A stretch of DNA of 64,000 nucleotides from CAZPHU01 sp964419255 (GCA_964419255.1 CAYQOU010000007.1:26318-90317), one strand, 5' to 3'; positions 17,734-27,440 are shown, numbered from the stretch's first letter. Translations and numbers: made by a program. Notes: generated from the sequence alone by a model not told the origin.

Positions 17734-18021
17734 TCATTCACGAAGCTTCCGCGCAGTCTTACTCCCCTGTCCGGGACCGTTTTGCACCGGATGAAATATT
17801 TCTGTCCATACTGAAGTGGCACAAAACCGCAGTAAGAAAGTTATTTGGTAAAGCGCCCAGCCTCTTAACAGGTGCGCATGTCCAGAGATGGCTTCTTTCG
17901 ATCCTTTATCCACTAATATGCAGGTGTCCACGAGATTTCTAATGGTTTCTTCATTTATCACGGGATTTTTTACCATTTCCGGTTTCGATTCTCGTTTAAA
18001 TCGTGCAAAGATATCTTCCAT
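17734..18021 (-). CDS. Doubtful small open frame
   Basis: A 95-codon frame from ATG 18021. The first 50 residues (beginning MEDIFARFKRESKPEMVKNP) have a normal charged composition and could be the start of a real protein, but the remainder looks like translated non-coding DNA and runs into the repeat cluster. No ribosome-binding site is visible and the ATG almost abuts the divergent frame on the plus strand. It may be a truncated gene remnant. No function can be suggested. Confidence 0.2.
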   Translation of the reverse strand: MEDIFARFKRESKPEMVKNPVINEETIRNLVDTCILVDKGSKEAISGHAHLLRGWALYQITFLLRFCATSVWTEIFHPVQNGPGQGSKTARKLRE

Positions 18022-18022
18022 A

Positions 18023-18545
18023 ATGCACAATTGTTTATTACTTCTTTTTACCGGGATACTTCTTCGGTGTGCGCCAAAGTACACTTCAGAGTATGTTGCA
18101 AAAATGCCCGAAGGATATGATGGATATAAATATGAGCAGAATTATTATGTTGCCGAATTCTGTTCCAGATATGCCTTTGCGGTGGCGCGCACATCTAACG
18201 AAATTATCACAAATCAAGGGGGCTGGCGTAAGGCTGCTACATCATAAAGCCTTGAAAGTTTTGCGATGCCGAATGGTTACAAACTTTGAGGTGTTTTATG
18301 GTCTCTATAACTCCTATGGCAATGAATACAACATTCGCTATCACTTCTTATTCACACCTGAAGAGAAAATAACCCCTTTGGATACCGGTCTTTTAGACAG
18401 TCACTCGAAGACTCTTTCGATGAAGGCAAGATGCGATACCACCAGCGTAATATACAGACAATTAAAAATGACACTTTCTGACACTCCGCATTTTCCAGTG
18501 CGAATACCGATACAACCGGTAAAATCTGTATTCCTTGTGCTATGA
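18023..18545 (+). pseudogene. Frameshifted exported protein
   Basis: An ATG at 18023 begins a hydrophobic signal-like segment (MHNCLLLLFTGILLRCAP), then a Tyr-rich region (GYDGYKYEQNYYVAEF). This frame stops at 18247. Removing one G from the five-G run at 18218-18222 joins it to an open frame that runs to 18545 (for example YNSYGNEYNIRYHFLFTPEE) for a total near 173 residues. That continuity suggests one original exported protein broken by a single-base change at a homopolymer. It lies 75 bp upstream of the metallopeptidase gene and could belong to the same cassette. Family unknown; sequencing error is possible. Confidence 0.5.
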
Positions 18546-18619
18546 ATTAACTATATTACACGGAATAATCGATGCATCTACGCTTCCCCGTAACTGTTTT
18601 TTACAGAAAGGTCGGGAAT

Positions 18620-21109
18620 ATGAGTGGCCATTCACACGGTGAGCCAATCAAGATAGTCTGGAAAGACGATGGTATTGAACCCGTTACACTGGAAAAGGGA
18701 AAGAACTATACCCTGATTATTCCTCCGAAAGCTTCCACGGATGAGTTGGAAGTTGATTTCGTGGAAGTTCCCGACGTTCTGTTTCATCTAAACAGTGCCG
18801 TTCCATGCCTTGATCCGAATAACTGGTTAATTGAGGCGTCGATGACGACTTTTGTCATGGCTGAAAAAAATAAAGACAAGCATGTAGTTATATTCGGTCA
18901 TACGGACAGGTCGGCGGATAATGAATATAACTTGGAGCTGTCGGAGCTGCGCTCAAAAGCTTTCAAGGCGCTGTTGGAAAAAGACTCGGGTACCTGGGAG
19001 GAAATTCGCACAGCAAAGAGTAAGGTTGAAGACAGGCAGAGAATTCTCAAGACACTTGCAGACGTGCATGGCTGGTCGTGTGATCCGGGACATGTGGACA
19101 ATCAGGACGGACCAATGACGCAAAAAGCGGTTGAAAACTATCAACACGAGTACAACGGCCGGTTTAATTCATCTCTAAAGATTGATGGTATTTTCGGCCC
19201 CAAGACCTGGGAATCGATGCTGTTTGTCTGTCACAGTTTAATTCGGAATGCCTTTAAGGCAAAAACAGGATCTCAGACGTTACCATCCTGTGCCTGGGGA
19301 TATAAGGGCAGAGGTGTCTATCCCTGCGGTGAATGTCTACCCAAAACCCCCGAGACGCAGTATCGTTCCAGTCTTGACAGAAGAATAGAGGTTGTGTTTT
19401 ATGACAAAGGCGAATTAGCGGGAGAGCTGATCGAGCCCTCCGCAACGCGCACCTGTTCACATTCCCACTGCCCCATAACCGGCAAAGCATGGAAGAAAAA
19501 ACCTGTCGAAGTGGATGCCGTCCTTATAGAAAACATTAAGATGGAGATCACCGATATTCCGGGAACCTGTGCTCCCTCTGCGGAAGGGTGTACCATAAAA
19601 TACAAGGCCGTGAACGGCGACCCTCCCTCCGGGAGTAAAAGTACGGTGGTTATTAAAGACACATCAGGCGCGGTCATCTTTGAAAAAAAAGACTTGGCTC
19701 TTAAGAAGAATAAGGTCCACGAGTTTAAATGGGACGGTAAGGGAAGCGATGGAAAGTATCCCGACCTGGTCAAAGGTCCTTTTACCGTAACGGTAAGTAA
19801 AACAGGGGATCCGGCCTCTCAGTCCAAAAAGAAGAGCGTTAAGGTCGAGGTCGGAGAAATTGATCTGGAAATCAAGGATGTCAATAGCCACAATCGCTTG
19901 ATTGAAAATACACCGGGTAAGGATTTTGAAGTCGTCGCAACGGTATATGTTAAAAAGAGTGACGGAACGAAAGTTGTTTCTGAGGTGCCCGTAACGGTGG
20001 ATTTCACGTATATTGATCCTGCCCCGGCGAATACTAAAAAAGTCGATTCATTCCAATACAGCACAGGAAACTTTTTAGGCAAAGCAGATGATACGGCGGC
20101 GGTGTTCTGGAAAGCACATGCCGATTGCAGCTCATCGAGTGGCGACGGTTACAAAAACGGGTGTAAAGTAAAGACCGTTACTACCAGCGGGTCCTCCGAG
20201 CTTGGGAAGGCCAAAATCTATTTCAAGCCGTCAAATGTCGGGGGGGATAAATTCAAGATCAAGGCGACCGTTTATGCGGCTGATGGGACTACGGTGTTGA
20301 AATCAAAGGAATCCAATGCTTTCAGTATCTGGAGAAAAGTCGAATTGACCGCATATGAAATGGCGGGGTTTTCTCATGTGTCAACCCACGGCACGGAATC
20401 TAAAATGAACAAGTACTATACTAATGACATGTATGTTCGATATATTCGCGGTACCATGAATGCTGTCGGTGCGACTTATAAAGTAAAGTATGTCGGTTTG
20501 TGGGATCATTCCACAAGCGCACAGAGAAGCTGGGCAACGGAACAGCAGAAAACTCCCGCCGAAACACCCACAGCCGATGAGACAAGCAAGGCAAACGGGT
20601 CGGCCGGAGCGGACCGGACGGCGGCACGTGCCGCGATTCAGGCAAAGGCGACAGCCTGGAAGGATCGCATCTACGGCAACATGATCGGTGCTCTTATTCA
20701 TTGGCCCACGGATGCGGGTATCCCCCCTAACTCTATTATGGCTCTTGAATACTGTCATCCCAAATATGATTCTCAATCGCCGTCCTCCGATGCCCAGACC
20801 AGTCAATGGGCGGCATATCCCTGGCTGCGGATCAACTATCGCGGGCACAATGTCCATCCTGATGCCCGATGGGGCCGCGCACAATCATTTGCATTTCAAA
20901 CTCGCGTATTTATCCTTGCGGGAATGACCGCTGCACGATATGAAGTGGTTATTGCTCATGAAATTGGCCACGTAACAAAAGACCAGTTTAAACGAGATGT
21001 TTTCGGCGGGGGTGATCATTCGGCAAGTGCGGGCTTGATGGACACGACAGGAAGTGTTGCATCTTTCAATCCAAGGGAAAAGAAAATTTTACGCGGGATT
21101 AAACCATGA
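18620..21109 (+). CDS. Multidomain putative toxin: OmpA-like, peptidoglycan-binding, Ig-like, HEIGH zinc metallopeptidase
   Basis: 829 residues from the ATG at 18620, which has AAAGG 8 nt upstream; an earlier in-frame ATG at 18572 lacks one. Domains in order: OmpA-like segment (about 53-125, VIFGHTDRSADNEYNLELSE), a peptidoglycan-binding repeat unit (about 150-205, DGPMTQKAVENYQHEYN and KIDGIFGPKTWESM), a closing OmpA-type strand (LDRRIEVVFYD), Cys-rich linker, an Ig/FlgD-like module (about 370-395, FKWDGKGSDGKY), further Ig-like repeats, and a C-terminal peptidase domain. That last domain holds AHEIGHVTKDQF (HExxH at 780-784), a GGGDH with a possible third ligand at 800, and a Met-turn-like AGLMD. 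No signal peptide is seen. The plan resembles cell-wall-targeted effectors of contractile secretion systems, but no such system is in the window. Confidence 0.7.
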   Translation: MSGHSHGEPIKIVWKDDGIEPVTLEKGKNYTLIIPPKASTDELEVDFVEVPDVLFHLNSAVPCLDPNNWLIEASMTTFVMAEKNKDKHVVIFGHTDRSADNEYNLELSELRSKAFKALLEKDSGTWEEIRTAKSKVEDRQRILKTLADVHGWSCDPGHVDNQDGPMTQKAVENYQHEYNGRFNSSLKIDGIFGPKTWESMLFVCHSLIRNAFKAKTGSQTLPSCAWGYKGRGVYPCGECLPKTPETQYRSSLDRRIEVVFYDKGELAGELIEPSATRTCSHSHCPITGKAWKKKPVEVDAVLIENIKMEITDIPGTCAPSAEGCTIKYKAVNGDPPSGSKSTVVIKDTSGAVIFEKKDLALKKNKVHEFKWDGKGSDGKYPDLVKGPFTVTVSKTGDPASQSKKKSVKVEVGEIDLEIKDVNSHNRLIENTPGKDFEVVATVYVKKSDGTKVVSEVPVTVDFTYIDPAPANTKKVDSFQYSTGNFLGKADDTAAVFWKAHADCSSSSGDGYKNGCKVKTVTTSGSSELGKAKIYFKPSNVGGDKFKIKATVYAADGTTVLKSKESNAFSIWRKVELTAYEMAGFSHVSTHGTESKMNKYYTNDMYVRYIRGTMNAVGATYKVKYVGLWDHSTSAQRSWATEQQKTPAETPTADETSKANGSAGADRTAARAAIQAKATAWKDRIYGNMIGALIHWPTDAGIPPNSIMALEYCHPKYDSQSPSSDAQTSQWAAYPWLRINYRGHNVHPDARWGRAQSFAFQTRVFILAGMTAARYEVVIAHEIGHVTKDQFKRDVFGGGDHSASAGLMDTTGSVASFNPREKKILRGIKP

Positions 21110-21864
21110 GAATTATTTTCATATGCATGTGCATGTTTTTTTTTGATGGAATTTTCAACAAGGGATATACAATGACCGCAAACGCGAATGTAAAAATTAT
21201 TTTGAAAAGCAGCAAAGAGGTCTTTTCTCTAGGCCAACCCATTGAGCTTGTGGTAACATACAAAAACGGCGGTAATTCACCGGTTACGCTTGGTGACCCC
21301 GCCAAAACATGGGAAGTGATGCTTACGGTCAATGACCTCTCCGATAGTTTGGAACACAGACTTCCTTTCGGTAAAATATTCACTGAGACAGATGAATTCG
21401 GGATTACAAGTGAGTTCCGGGAGCCGGCCGACGACGTCATCATCGAAGCCGATGAGGAATACAGCTTCATACCATCTACTTACGCTCAGCATATGAATAT
21501 CTTTGCTCCCGGATTATATATTCTCACAGTTACTGACCGGACGGATGATACGGTCACAAAAGTTTCCAATGATGTAAACATAACCATAAAAGCAGAGCAG
21601 AGTTCCTTCCACCTTCTTCTCTCTATCTGTACGGACGAAAAACAGAGTATCGACAACAGAGAATTTGCCGTTTTCTGGCTGCGTCAATACTTTCCAGAGT
21701 TTTCGTATACCGTTGCAAACCCGACCTCAGAGCAAATAGCTTTAAATCAAAAAGCGATTACCGGTGCAAAAGAGTGGTGGGATGAAAACAGAGATTCTAA
21801 AGAAATCGAGAAAAGAATCCTTTTCATCAATACGACAGCCGGTGTTGTCGAGCAAAGCGACTAA
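21106..21864 (+). CDS. Ig/BsuPI-like domain protein, candidate immunity partner
   Basis: 252 residues from the ATG at 21106, whose ATGA overlaps the stop of the metallopeptidase gene, implying translational coupling. The N-terminus could be a signal sequence (MRIIFICMCMFFF, with ANA before NVKI). Alternatively translation starts at ATG 21172, which has AAGGGA 6 nt upstream and gives a cytosolic 230-residue form. Residues about 28-140 form a beta-sandwich (EVFSLGQPIELVVTYKNGG, APGLYILTVTD) resembling BsuPI-type proteinase-inhibitor or Ig-like domains. A helical, Trp-rich C-terminal part follows. Position and coupling suggest it restrains or chaperones the upstream peptidase. This is an inference from context and fold pattern. 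Confidence 0.6.
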   Translation: MRIIFICMCMFFFDGIFNKGYTMTANANVKIILKSSKEVFSLGQPIELVVTYKNGGNSPVTLGDPAKTWEVMLTVNDLSDSLEHRLPFGKIFTETDEFGITSEFREPADDVIIEADEEYSFIPSTYAQHMNIFAPGLYILTVTDRTDDTVTKVSNDVNITIKAEQSSFHLLLSICTDEKQSIDNREFAVFWLRQYFPEFSYTVANPTSEQIALNQKAITGAKEWWDENRDSKEIEKRILFINTTAGVVEQSD

Positions 21865-21969
21865 TATATGGCCTCATGTCTCTGCTAACCCATTTCTAAC
21901 AACAGATTAATAAACGAAAAACGATGATCCGCTATATTGTTTATTGTAATATGTACCAGGAGGACCAAT

Positions 21970-22257
21970 ATGGCAGATCTCATACTGAGTGGCAGCGCAT
22001 CGGATGGTTTCGTGGAAAAATACTATGAATTTGATTCCGAAAACAAAGCCGTGATCAAAAATCTGAAAATCCTGCTCTCCCTCAGAAAACACGGGGATAA
22101 AGAGGAAATTGAACGACAGATTGCAAGGCTCTGTGCAGAGAGTATGAAACAGAAACGTGTTGCTGATAAAGGCAGAAAGAATCTTTGTCGTCTCTTATGG
22201 AGACTAGTAGCCCGAAAGAGAACGGAGCTGCACAGGCACTGCCTGGCAACGCAATAA
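21970..22257 (+). CDS. Small hypothetical protein
   Basis: 95 residues from ATG 21970, preceded by AGGAGG at 6-nt spacing, one of the best ribosome-binding sites on the island. The N-terminal 30 residues contain an acidic-aromatic stretch (DGFVEKYYEFDSENK); the remainder is a strongly basic helical region (KNLKILLSLRKHGDKEEI, then Lys/Arg-rich tail with Cys and His). I do not recognise it. It is the last gene of the accessory block and is on the same strand as the toxin-like pair, 105 bp away. Confidence 0.55.
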   Translation: MADLILSGSASDGFVEKYYEFDSENKAVIKNLKILLSLRKHGDKEEIERQIARLCAESMKQKRVADKGRKNLCRLLWRLVARKRTELHRHCLATQ

Positions 22258-22447
22258 TCACAAAAGAGAAACACCCGCTCATGCATGTACGCATGCGGAC
22301 ACGTCAAATATTTTCCGCGATTGTGTAGCTGCTTTTGATCTACGGCCGTGAGTTGTGTCTTCACCCCTAAATGTCGGCTATTCTCTGATTTCAGGTACCC
22401 AGACGGGTCATGTTCCGGTCTGGGGAATGAGAGCGAGGCTTTAATCC

Positions 22448-22849
22448 TCAATATACCCGCACCAGTGTTGCTCCTGCTCCTCCATCCTTTGGACGGGCGG
22501 GGGCGTAGGAGCGGATGTAGGGGCGTAGCTCATGGGACAGCATGATCCGGACCAGTTGCTTGAGCACCCCGCCTTCACCGGGGCTGTGATGCCCCCGACC
22601 ATGTATGATTAGAAGCTGATTTATTCCCTGCCTGCGACAGCGCTGCACGGCTCCCCGAATCATCGATTCGGCCTGTTGCTGGGTTTTGCCATGAAGATCA
22701 AGCGTGATACGGTAGTTGCGTTTATTCTTTTCAACAAACCGCTTCAGGTTTTTACGCTGCGCATCGAGACCACTGTCCTTATCCACCACTCCGTGTTTGT
22801 CAAGATACCGCAGGATCTGCTCACGTCTTTTTTCTTCCAGATCACTCAT
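22448..22849 (-). CDS. Smr-domain protein
   Basis: 133 residues from ATG 22849; an in-frame TTG at 22858 is an alternative, and GAGG lies very close to the ATG. A charged N-terminal helix precedes an Smr domain with the hallmark ITLDLHGKTQQQAE and LIIHGRGHHSPGEGGVL. Stand-alone Smr proteins are thought to be endonucleases acting on nucleic acids; LDLHG and HGRG are the conserved catalytic-type motifs. It follows the aminopeptidase-like gene by about 20 bp and is probably co-transcribed. Confidence 0.88.
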   Translation of the reverse strand: MSDLEEKRREQILRYLDKHGVVDKDSGLDAQRKNLKRFVEKNKRNYRITLDLHGKTQQQAESMIRGAVQRCRRQGINQLLIIHGRGHHSPGEGGVLKQLVRIMLSHELRPYIRSYAPARPKDGGAGATLVRVY

Positions 22850-22870
22850 AATCCTCAAACTTTCAGCCGG

Positions 22871-23824
22871 CTAAACCAACTCACCCCGTTGCATCCAGAG
22901 CTGATTGTCCAGCCACACGGACGGACTTTTTATTATTCCGTCAAGATGCATCGGTACCTGCACGTTTCCACCCATGGATGCATTATCCCCTATCGCCAGA
23001 TGCACCGTACCTTTTACTTTTTCATCCTCCAGAATATTACCGCTGATTATCGCAGAATCCAGTGTTCCGACGCCAAATTCAGCGATAGTGCGCGACTCCT
23101 GCCCGTAGGTACGAAAAAGCCTCTCCAGCTGCTGTGCACAGGAGTGTCCGTTTACAGATCGTACCATACCACCATTAACTTTTACTTTCAGGGGCTCTTG
23201 AAGAAGACCGGCCAGCGGAAACGATCCGTCAAACACCAGCATCCCCTCCCCCGTACCCTCCATCGGAGCAAGGTAAGCTTCACCGGCAGGAAGATTCCCG
23301 AAAGCGCCTTTTGAATCTATTTTTCCATCGTCGGGTTTGGCCTGCCTGCCCCCGGTCTCAAAGGTAAAGTCGGTTCCCTCCTCGGTCTGTATGCGTACTT
23401 TTTTGGCCTGACTCAGCTGTGCGGCCACCTTACGCGTGTACATCCCAAGCCTGCTCCAGTCCGTTTTCATGGTGCGCATGAACACATCCGGCTCGATTCC
23501 CGGAAGGGTGGCGATGCGGGTACCTTTTTGGCACGCGTTTCGGCGCGCTTTTGTATGCGACAGCGACTTTGATGTCGGCATCACCGCCACATCAAACTGC
23601 CCAAACCACTCCCCCGTGGGCTCCGGTGGCTCGTTTCCGTTCTCCCGTCTCGGCGCAATCTGCACCATCACCGCCTCCCGGCAGCGCTTGCGCCCCACCT
23701 CCCAGAACGCCTGCCCGATCTCCAGACAGGGGGGGTCGCAGACCACAAGCAACCGCTCGGTGCGCTTCAGTTTCAGACAATTACCTAAGGCTATATCGGC
23801 ACACTCTTTCATTTGCTCAAACAT
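22871..23824 (-). CDS. M29-type aminopeptidase-like protein (AmpS family)
   Basis: 317 residues from ATG 23824, with GAGG 6 nt upstream; an earlier ATG at 23854 has no such site. The C-terminal half has the family metal-site pattern: IAEFGVGTLDSAIISGN, then GTVHLAIGDNASMGG and MHLDGI. This resembles COG2309 (AmpS/aminopeptidase T) proteins, which are metal-dependent, usually with two cobalt or zinc ions. At about 320 residues it is shorter than classical M29 enzymes (about 400), so the substrate could differ. It precedes the Smr gene. Confidence 0.78.
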   Translation of the reverse strand: MFEQMKECADIALGNCLKLKRTERLLVVCDPPCLEIGQAFWEVGRKRCREAVMVQIAPRRENGNEPPEPTGEWFGQFDVAVMPTSKSLSHTKARRNACQKGTRIATLPGIEPDVFMRTMKTDWSRLGMYTRKVAAQLSQAKKVRIQTEEGTDFTFETGGRQAKPDDGKIDSKGAFGNLPAGEAYLAPMEGTGEGMLVFDGSFPLAGLLQEPLKVKVNGGMVRSVNGHSCAQQLERLFRTYGQESRTIAEFGVGTLDSAIISGNILEDEKVKGTVHLAIGDNASMGGNVQVPMHLDGIIKSPSVWLDNQLWMQRGELV

Positions 23825-23937
23825 ATCTTTCCTCTCTTTTGTACGTGTGTGCATTTACTGAATAAATGTAGTCTGTCTAATGAATACAGGGTATACTATG
23901 CTTGACAGCAGCCTGCTTTCCGTAAAATTTTCACAGT

Positions 23938-25083
23938 CTACTCTTCCACAGCCATTTTGGCAACTGTCGCTTTCTTCCATTCCCCGAAGCTGCCGTCGAT
24001 GATTCGCCTGCGCGCCTCTTCGATAATTTCGATGTAGAAATGAATATTATGGTAAGTAATTAGTCTTATCGCCAAAATTTCCCCCGCCTGAAACAGATGA
24101 CGTAAATAGGCACGACTAAAATTACGGCAGGTGTAACAGCCGCATTCCGGATCGAGTCCCTTGTCAAAGACACGGGCATGTTTGGCGTTTCGGATGTTTA
24201 CTTTGCCGCCCCGGGTAAACGCTCCGCCGTTTCGGCCATTACGGGTGGGAATCACACAATCAAACATATCTATTCCCCGCTCGATCCCCTCCAGCATATT
24301 CTCCGGCGTTCCCACACCCATCAGGTACCGCGGTTTGTCCCGAGGCAGCAGGCTTGCCGTATACGCAACGACCTCATACATATCCTCGATCGCCTCCCCC
24401 ACCGCGCAGCCTCCTATGGCATATCCGGGCAAATTCATTGCCACCAGCTCCCGGCTGCAGAGCGCCCGAAGCTTTGGATAAGTGGCTCCCTGAACGATTC
24501 CGAAAAGCGCCTGAGGGTAGCCGAAATGAAACGGAGTCTCCTCGTGAGCTTTGACACATCGCTTCGCCCATTGCAGAGTACGATCCACAGCCTTTCTGAT
24601 ATGTTTAGGGTCGGCCCCCGCCGGAGGGCATTCGTCAAACATCATTATGATATCGGCTCCCAGATTATGCTCGATCGACATGACACTCTCGGGCGAAAAG
24701 AACCGCTTCGAGCCATCCACATGCGACCTGAACCACACCCCTTCATCGGTGATTTTGGATATATCCCGCAAACTGAACACCTGAAAACCACCGCTGTCGG
24801 TAAGAATAGCACCCGGCCAGTTTTCGAAGGCATGCAGTCCGCCCGCTTCCCGGATCAGATCATCCCCGGGCCGCAGGTGAAGGTGATAGGTGTTGGCAAG
24901 TATAATCGATGCCTTGCACTCCACCAGCTCATGTGGCGACAGCGATTTGACCGTCGCCTGAGTTCCCACGGGCATGAAAATAGGCGTTTCGATTGTGCCG
25001 TGAGCGGTCACAAATCGTCCCGCCCGAGCCTGAGAGTGTTGATCCTCTTTTTCCACGCTGTAGCTGAATACTTCTTCCGGCAT
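23938..25083 (-). CDS. tgt: tRNA-guanine transglycosylase
   Basis: 381 residues, the usual bacterial Tgt length. It exchanges guanine-34 for preQ1 in tRNAs with GUN anticodons, on the way to queuosine. Key features: ILTDSGGFQVFSL with the active-site Asp, IGGCAVGE, the nucleophile region FDCVIPTRNGRNG, and the zinc site CGCYTC with a following His (AYLRHLF). GAGG precedes the ATG. Other queuosine genes are not nearby. Confidence 0.98.
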   Translation of the reverse strand: MPEEVFSYSVEKEDQHSQARAGRFVTAHGTIETPIFMPVGTQATVKSLSPHELVECKASIILANTYHLHLRPGDDLIREAGGLHAFENWPGAILTDSGGFQVFSLRDISKITDEGVWFRSHVDGSKRFFSPESVMSIEHNLGADIIMMFDECPPAGADPKHIRKAVDRTLQWAKRCVKAHEETPFHFGYPQALFGIVQGATYPKLRALCSRELVAMNLPGYAIGGCAVGEAIEDMYEVVAYTASLLPRDKPRYLMGVGTPENMLEGIERGIDMFDCVIPTRNGRNGGAFTRGGKVNIRNAKHARVFDKGLDPECGCYTCRNFSRAYLRHLFQAGEILAIRLITYHNIHFYIEIIEEARRRIIDGSFGEWKKATVAKMAVEE

Positions 25084-25474
25084 GCATCCTCGCTGTTTAA
25101 TGTGTATCGATAATTAGTTTCTGTTCATAAAAGAACCTCAAGGATGATTGCTATTCTGAACAGATACTAATTAATGGAAAATACAATCCGACGGGCGACG
25201 TTGTTTAAACAGCGCCAAATACATCATTTGTTTTTTACGCAATTTAATTTTGAAACGTAATAAATTGGATTTGCGCGTTTTTTTGAGTGCTTTCGCCTGC
25301 GGAGCCTTTTAACTCCTTGATTGCGACGTACGGTTTTCGTATCTTTAAATGGTTTGAAAAGAATACCGAACGGCAGACGACACAGTGCGGTTTACTTCGA
25401 TAAATCTTTGTGTTTCATACGACTACCCGTAAACAAAAGCTCTTTGTGAGCACCTGTATAAGGAAAAATAATCA
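25084..25474. other. Intergenic region between divergent tgt and dxs
   Basis: 391 bp separating two divergently transcribed genes, so it must hold both promoters. It is AT-rich, with a GC-rich island (GCCTGCGGAGCC). I see AAGGA 10 nt before the dxs GTG start but no convincing riboswitch, small RNA or coding region. Confidence 0.5.
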
Positions 25475-27349
25475 GTGAATTTGCTTGAATCTATCAACTC
25501 TCCCGAAGATCTTCGCTCGTTGAAACAGGATAAGCTTCCCGCCCTCGCCTCCGAAATCCGCGACTTTATGATTGATGCGGTCAGTAAGTGCGGCGGACAT
25601 CTGGCACCGAGTCTTGGCGCATGCGATCTGGCCATTGCCCTGCACTACTGTTACAACACACCGGATGACAAGATCGTCTGGGATGTTGGACACCAGGCCT
25701 ATGCTCATAAGATCTTGACCGGCCGAAAAGAATCTTTTTCGACGATTCGACAGCATGGGGGCCTCAGCGGTTTTCCCCGCATTTCAGAAAGCCCCTATGA
25801 TGCTCTTTCCGTGGGGCACGCATCCACCTCCATATCCGCAGCACTGGGCATGGCCCTTGCCCGCGACCTGAAAAAGGAAAACAACAGCATCGTTGCTGTT
25901 ATCGGAGACGGTTCTCTTTCGGGCGGTCTTGCTCTGGAGGGCCTCAACAATGTCGGCTCAAGCAACAGCAATTTGACAGTCGTACTTAACGATAACAAGA
26001 TGTCAATTAGCCGCAATGTCGGAGCCCTGTCCCGCTACCTGACTCGTATCCTGACAGACAGACGTTTCAATAAGCTTCGCAAGGATGTCTGGGACATGCT
26101 GGGGAACATGTCGGATGTCGGCAAGCGGATCCGCTCCGTAGTCTCCAATATCGATGAGGCGGTCAAGCATATGGTGATCCCCGGCAAGTTGTTTGAGGAT
26201 ATGGGGTTGCGTTATCTTGGCCCGATTGATGGTCATAACATCGACGATATGATCGAGGTGTTTAAGTTTACCCGTAACCACACCGATGGACCGATACTCG
26301 TCCATGTGATCACCAAGAAGGGCAAGGGTTACAGTTTCGCCGAAAACGATGCCACCAAGTATCACGGTGTCGGTAAATTCAGCATCGATACCGGATTATC
26401 CGACAGCAGCAAAAGCGGCCCAAGCTACAGCAGTCTCTTTGGTTCCACTCTAGTCGAAATAGGAGCGGAGCGTAAGGATGTTGTTGCGATCACCGCGGCG
26501 ATGCCCGATGGTACCGGGCTGGCTCAGTTCAGAGATACCTATCCCGATCGGTTTTTCGATGTGGGAATCGCCGAAGGACACGCGGTGACATTTGCCGCGG
26601 GGCTTGCGCTGGGCGGCTTTACGCCGGTTGTGGCCCTGTATTCCTCTTTTCTGCAGCGGGCGTATGACCAGGTTATGCATGATATTGCCCTGGATAATCT
26701 TCATGTGGTTTTCGGCATCGACCGCGCGGGGCTGGTAGGCGAGGATGGGCCCACCCACCACGGGGCCTTCGATTTATCTTACCTGCGGGCCGTACCAAAT
26801 GCAACGATTCTAGCCCCCAGTAACGAGAATCAATTCCGTTCGATGCTCCACACGGCAATCTACGACCTTAACGGACCGGTGTTTATCAGATATCCGCGTG
26901 GAACCGGTCCGGGTCAGCAAATCATGCCGATAACTCCTCTGCACGGTCTTACGCCGCGGGTCGTTCGCGAGGGGAAAAACTGTGCGGTTGTTGCATTAGG
27001 CGACTGGCTTGGCAAAGGCGAACAGCTCTGCGACCATCTCAGGGAAAATGGAATAAATCCTACACTGGTCGATGGTATAGCGGCCAAACCGCTTGATAAG
27101 GATTTTTATCTGACCCTTTTTGCCAATTACACCACGATTGTGACCCTTGAAAACAATGCGGTAAACGGCGGATTCGGCTCAGCCATTCTGGAGCTGGCAT
27201 CCGAGAGTAGCTATTCACCACAAATTATTCGCTTCGGGCTTCCCGACACGTTCGTAAAACACGGCAAAGTGGATCTACTGTTGCAGGATTTAAATCTAAC
27301 GATAGAGGATATGACCAGAAAAGTACTGCAGATGCTGAAAAAGAAGTAA
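25475..27349 (+). CDS. dxs: 1-deoxy-D-xylulose-5-phosphate synthase
   Basis: 624 residues from a GTG start, typical for Dxs. The enzyme condenses pyruvate and glyceraldehyde 3-phosphate using thiamine diphosphate, the first step of the MEP isoprenoid pathway. It shows DVGHQAYAHKILTGR, the TPP-binding GDGSLSGGLALEGLN...NDNKMSIS, the transketolase pyrimidine-domain segment DVGIAEGHAVTFAAGLA and GEDGPTHHGAFD. A strong terminator follows at 27441. Confidence 0.98.
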   Translation: MNLLESINSPEDLRSLKQDKLPALASEIRDFMIDAVSKCGGHLAPSLGACDLAIALHYCYNTPDDKIVWDVGHQAYAHKILTGRKESFSTIRQHGGLSGFPRISESPYDALSVGHASTSISAALGMALARDLKKENNSIVAVIGDGSLSGGLALEGLNNVGSSNSNLTVVLNDNKMSISRNVGALSRYLTRILTDRRFNKLRKDVWDMLGNMSDVGKRIRSVVSNIDEAVKHMVIPGKLFEDMGLRYLGPIDGHNIDDMIEVFKFTRNHTDGPILVHVITKKGKGYSFAENDATKYHGVGKFSIDTGLSDSSKSGPSYSSLFGSTLVEIGAERKDVVAITAAMPDGTGLAQFRDTYPDRFFDVGIAEGHAVTFAAGLALGGFTPVVALYSSFLQRAYDQVMHDIALDNLHVVFGIDRAGLVGEDGPTHHGAFDLSYLRAVPNATILAPSNENQFRSMLHTAIYDLNGPVFIRYPRGTGPGQQIMPITPLHGLTPRVVREGKNCAVVALGDWLGKGEQLCDHLRENGINPTLVDGIAAKPLDKDFYLTLFANYTTIVTLENNAVNGGFGSAILELASESSYSPQIIRFGLPDTFVKHGKVDLLLQDLNLTIEDMTRKVLQMLKKK

Positions 27350-27440
27350 CCTTCGGGGGGGAGAGATTCTCCTGTCTGATTTACCCGTGAGCAGTACCGG
27401 CAAATGCCACCGGTGAACAGAAGGATTTTTCTCAATGCCA

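Noticed and set aside
24178..25113. Long open frame on the plus strand opposite tgt
   Set aside because: It is antisense to a clear tgt gene and its translation has no recognisable domain; high GC in the tgt frame leaves the opposite frame open.
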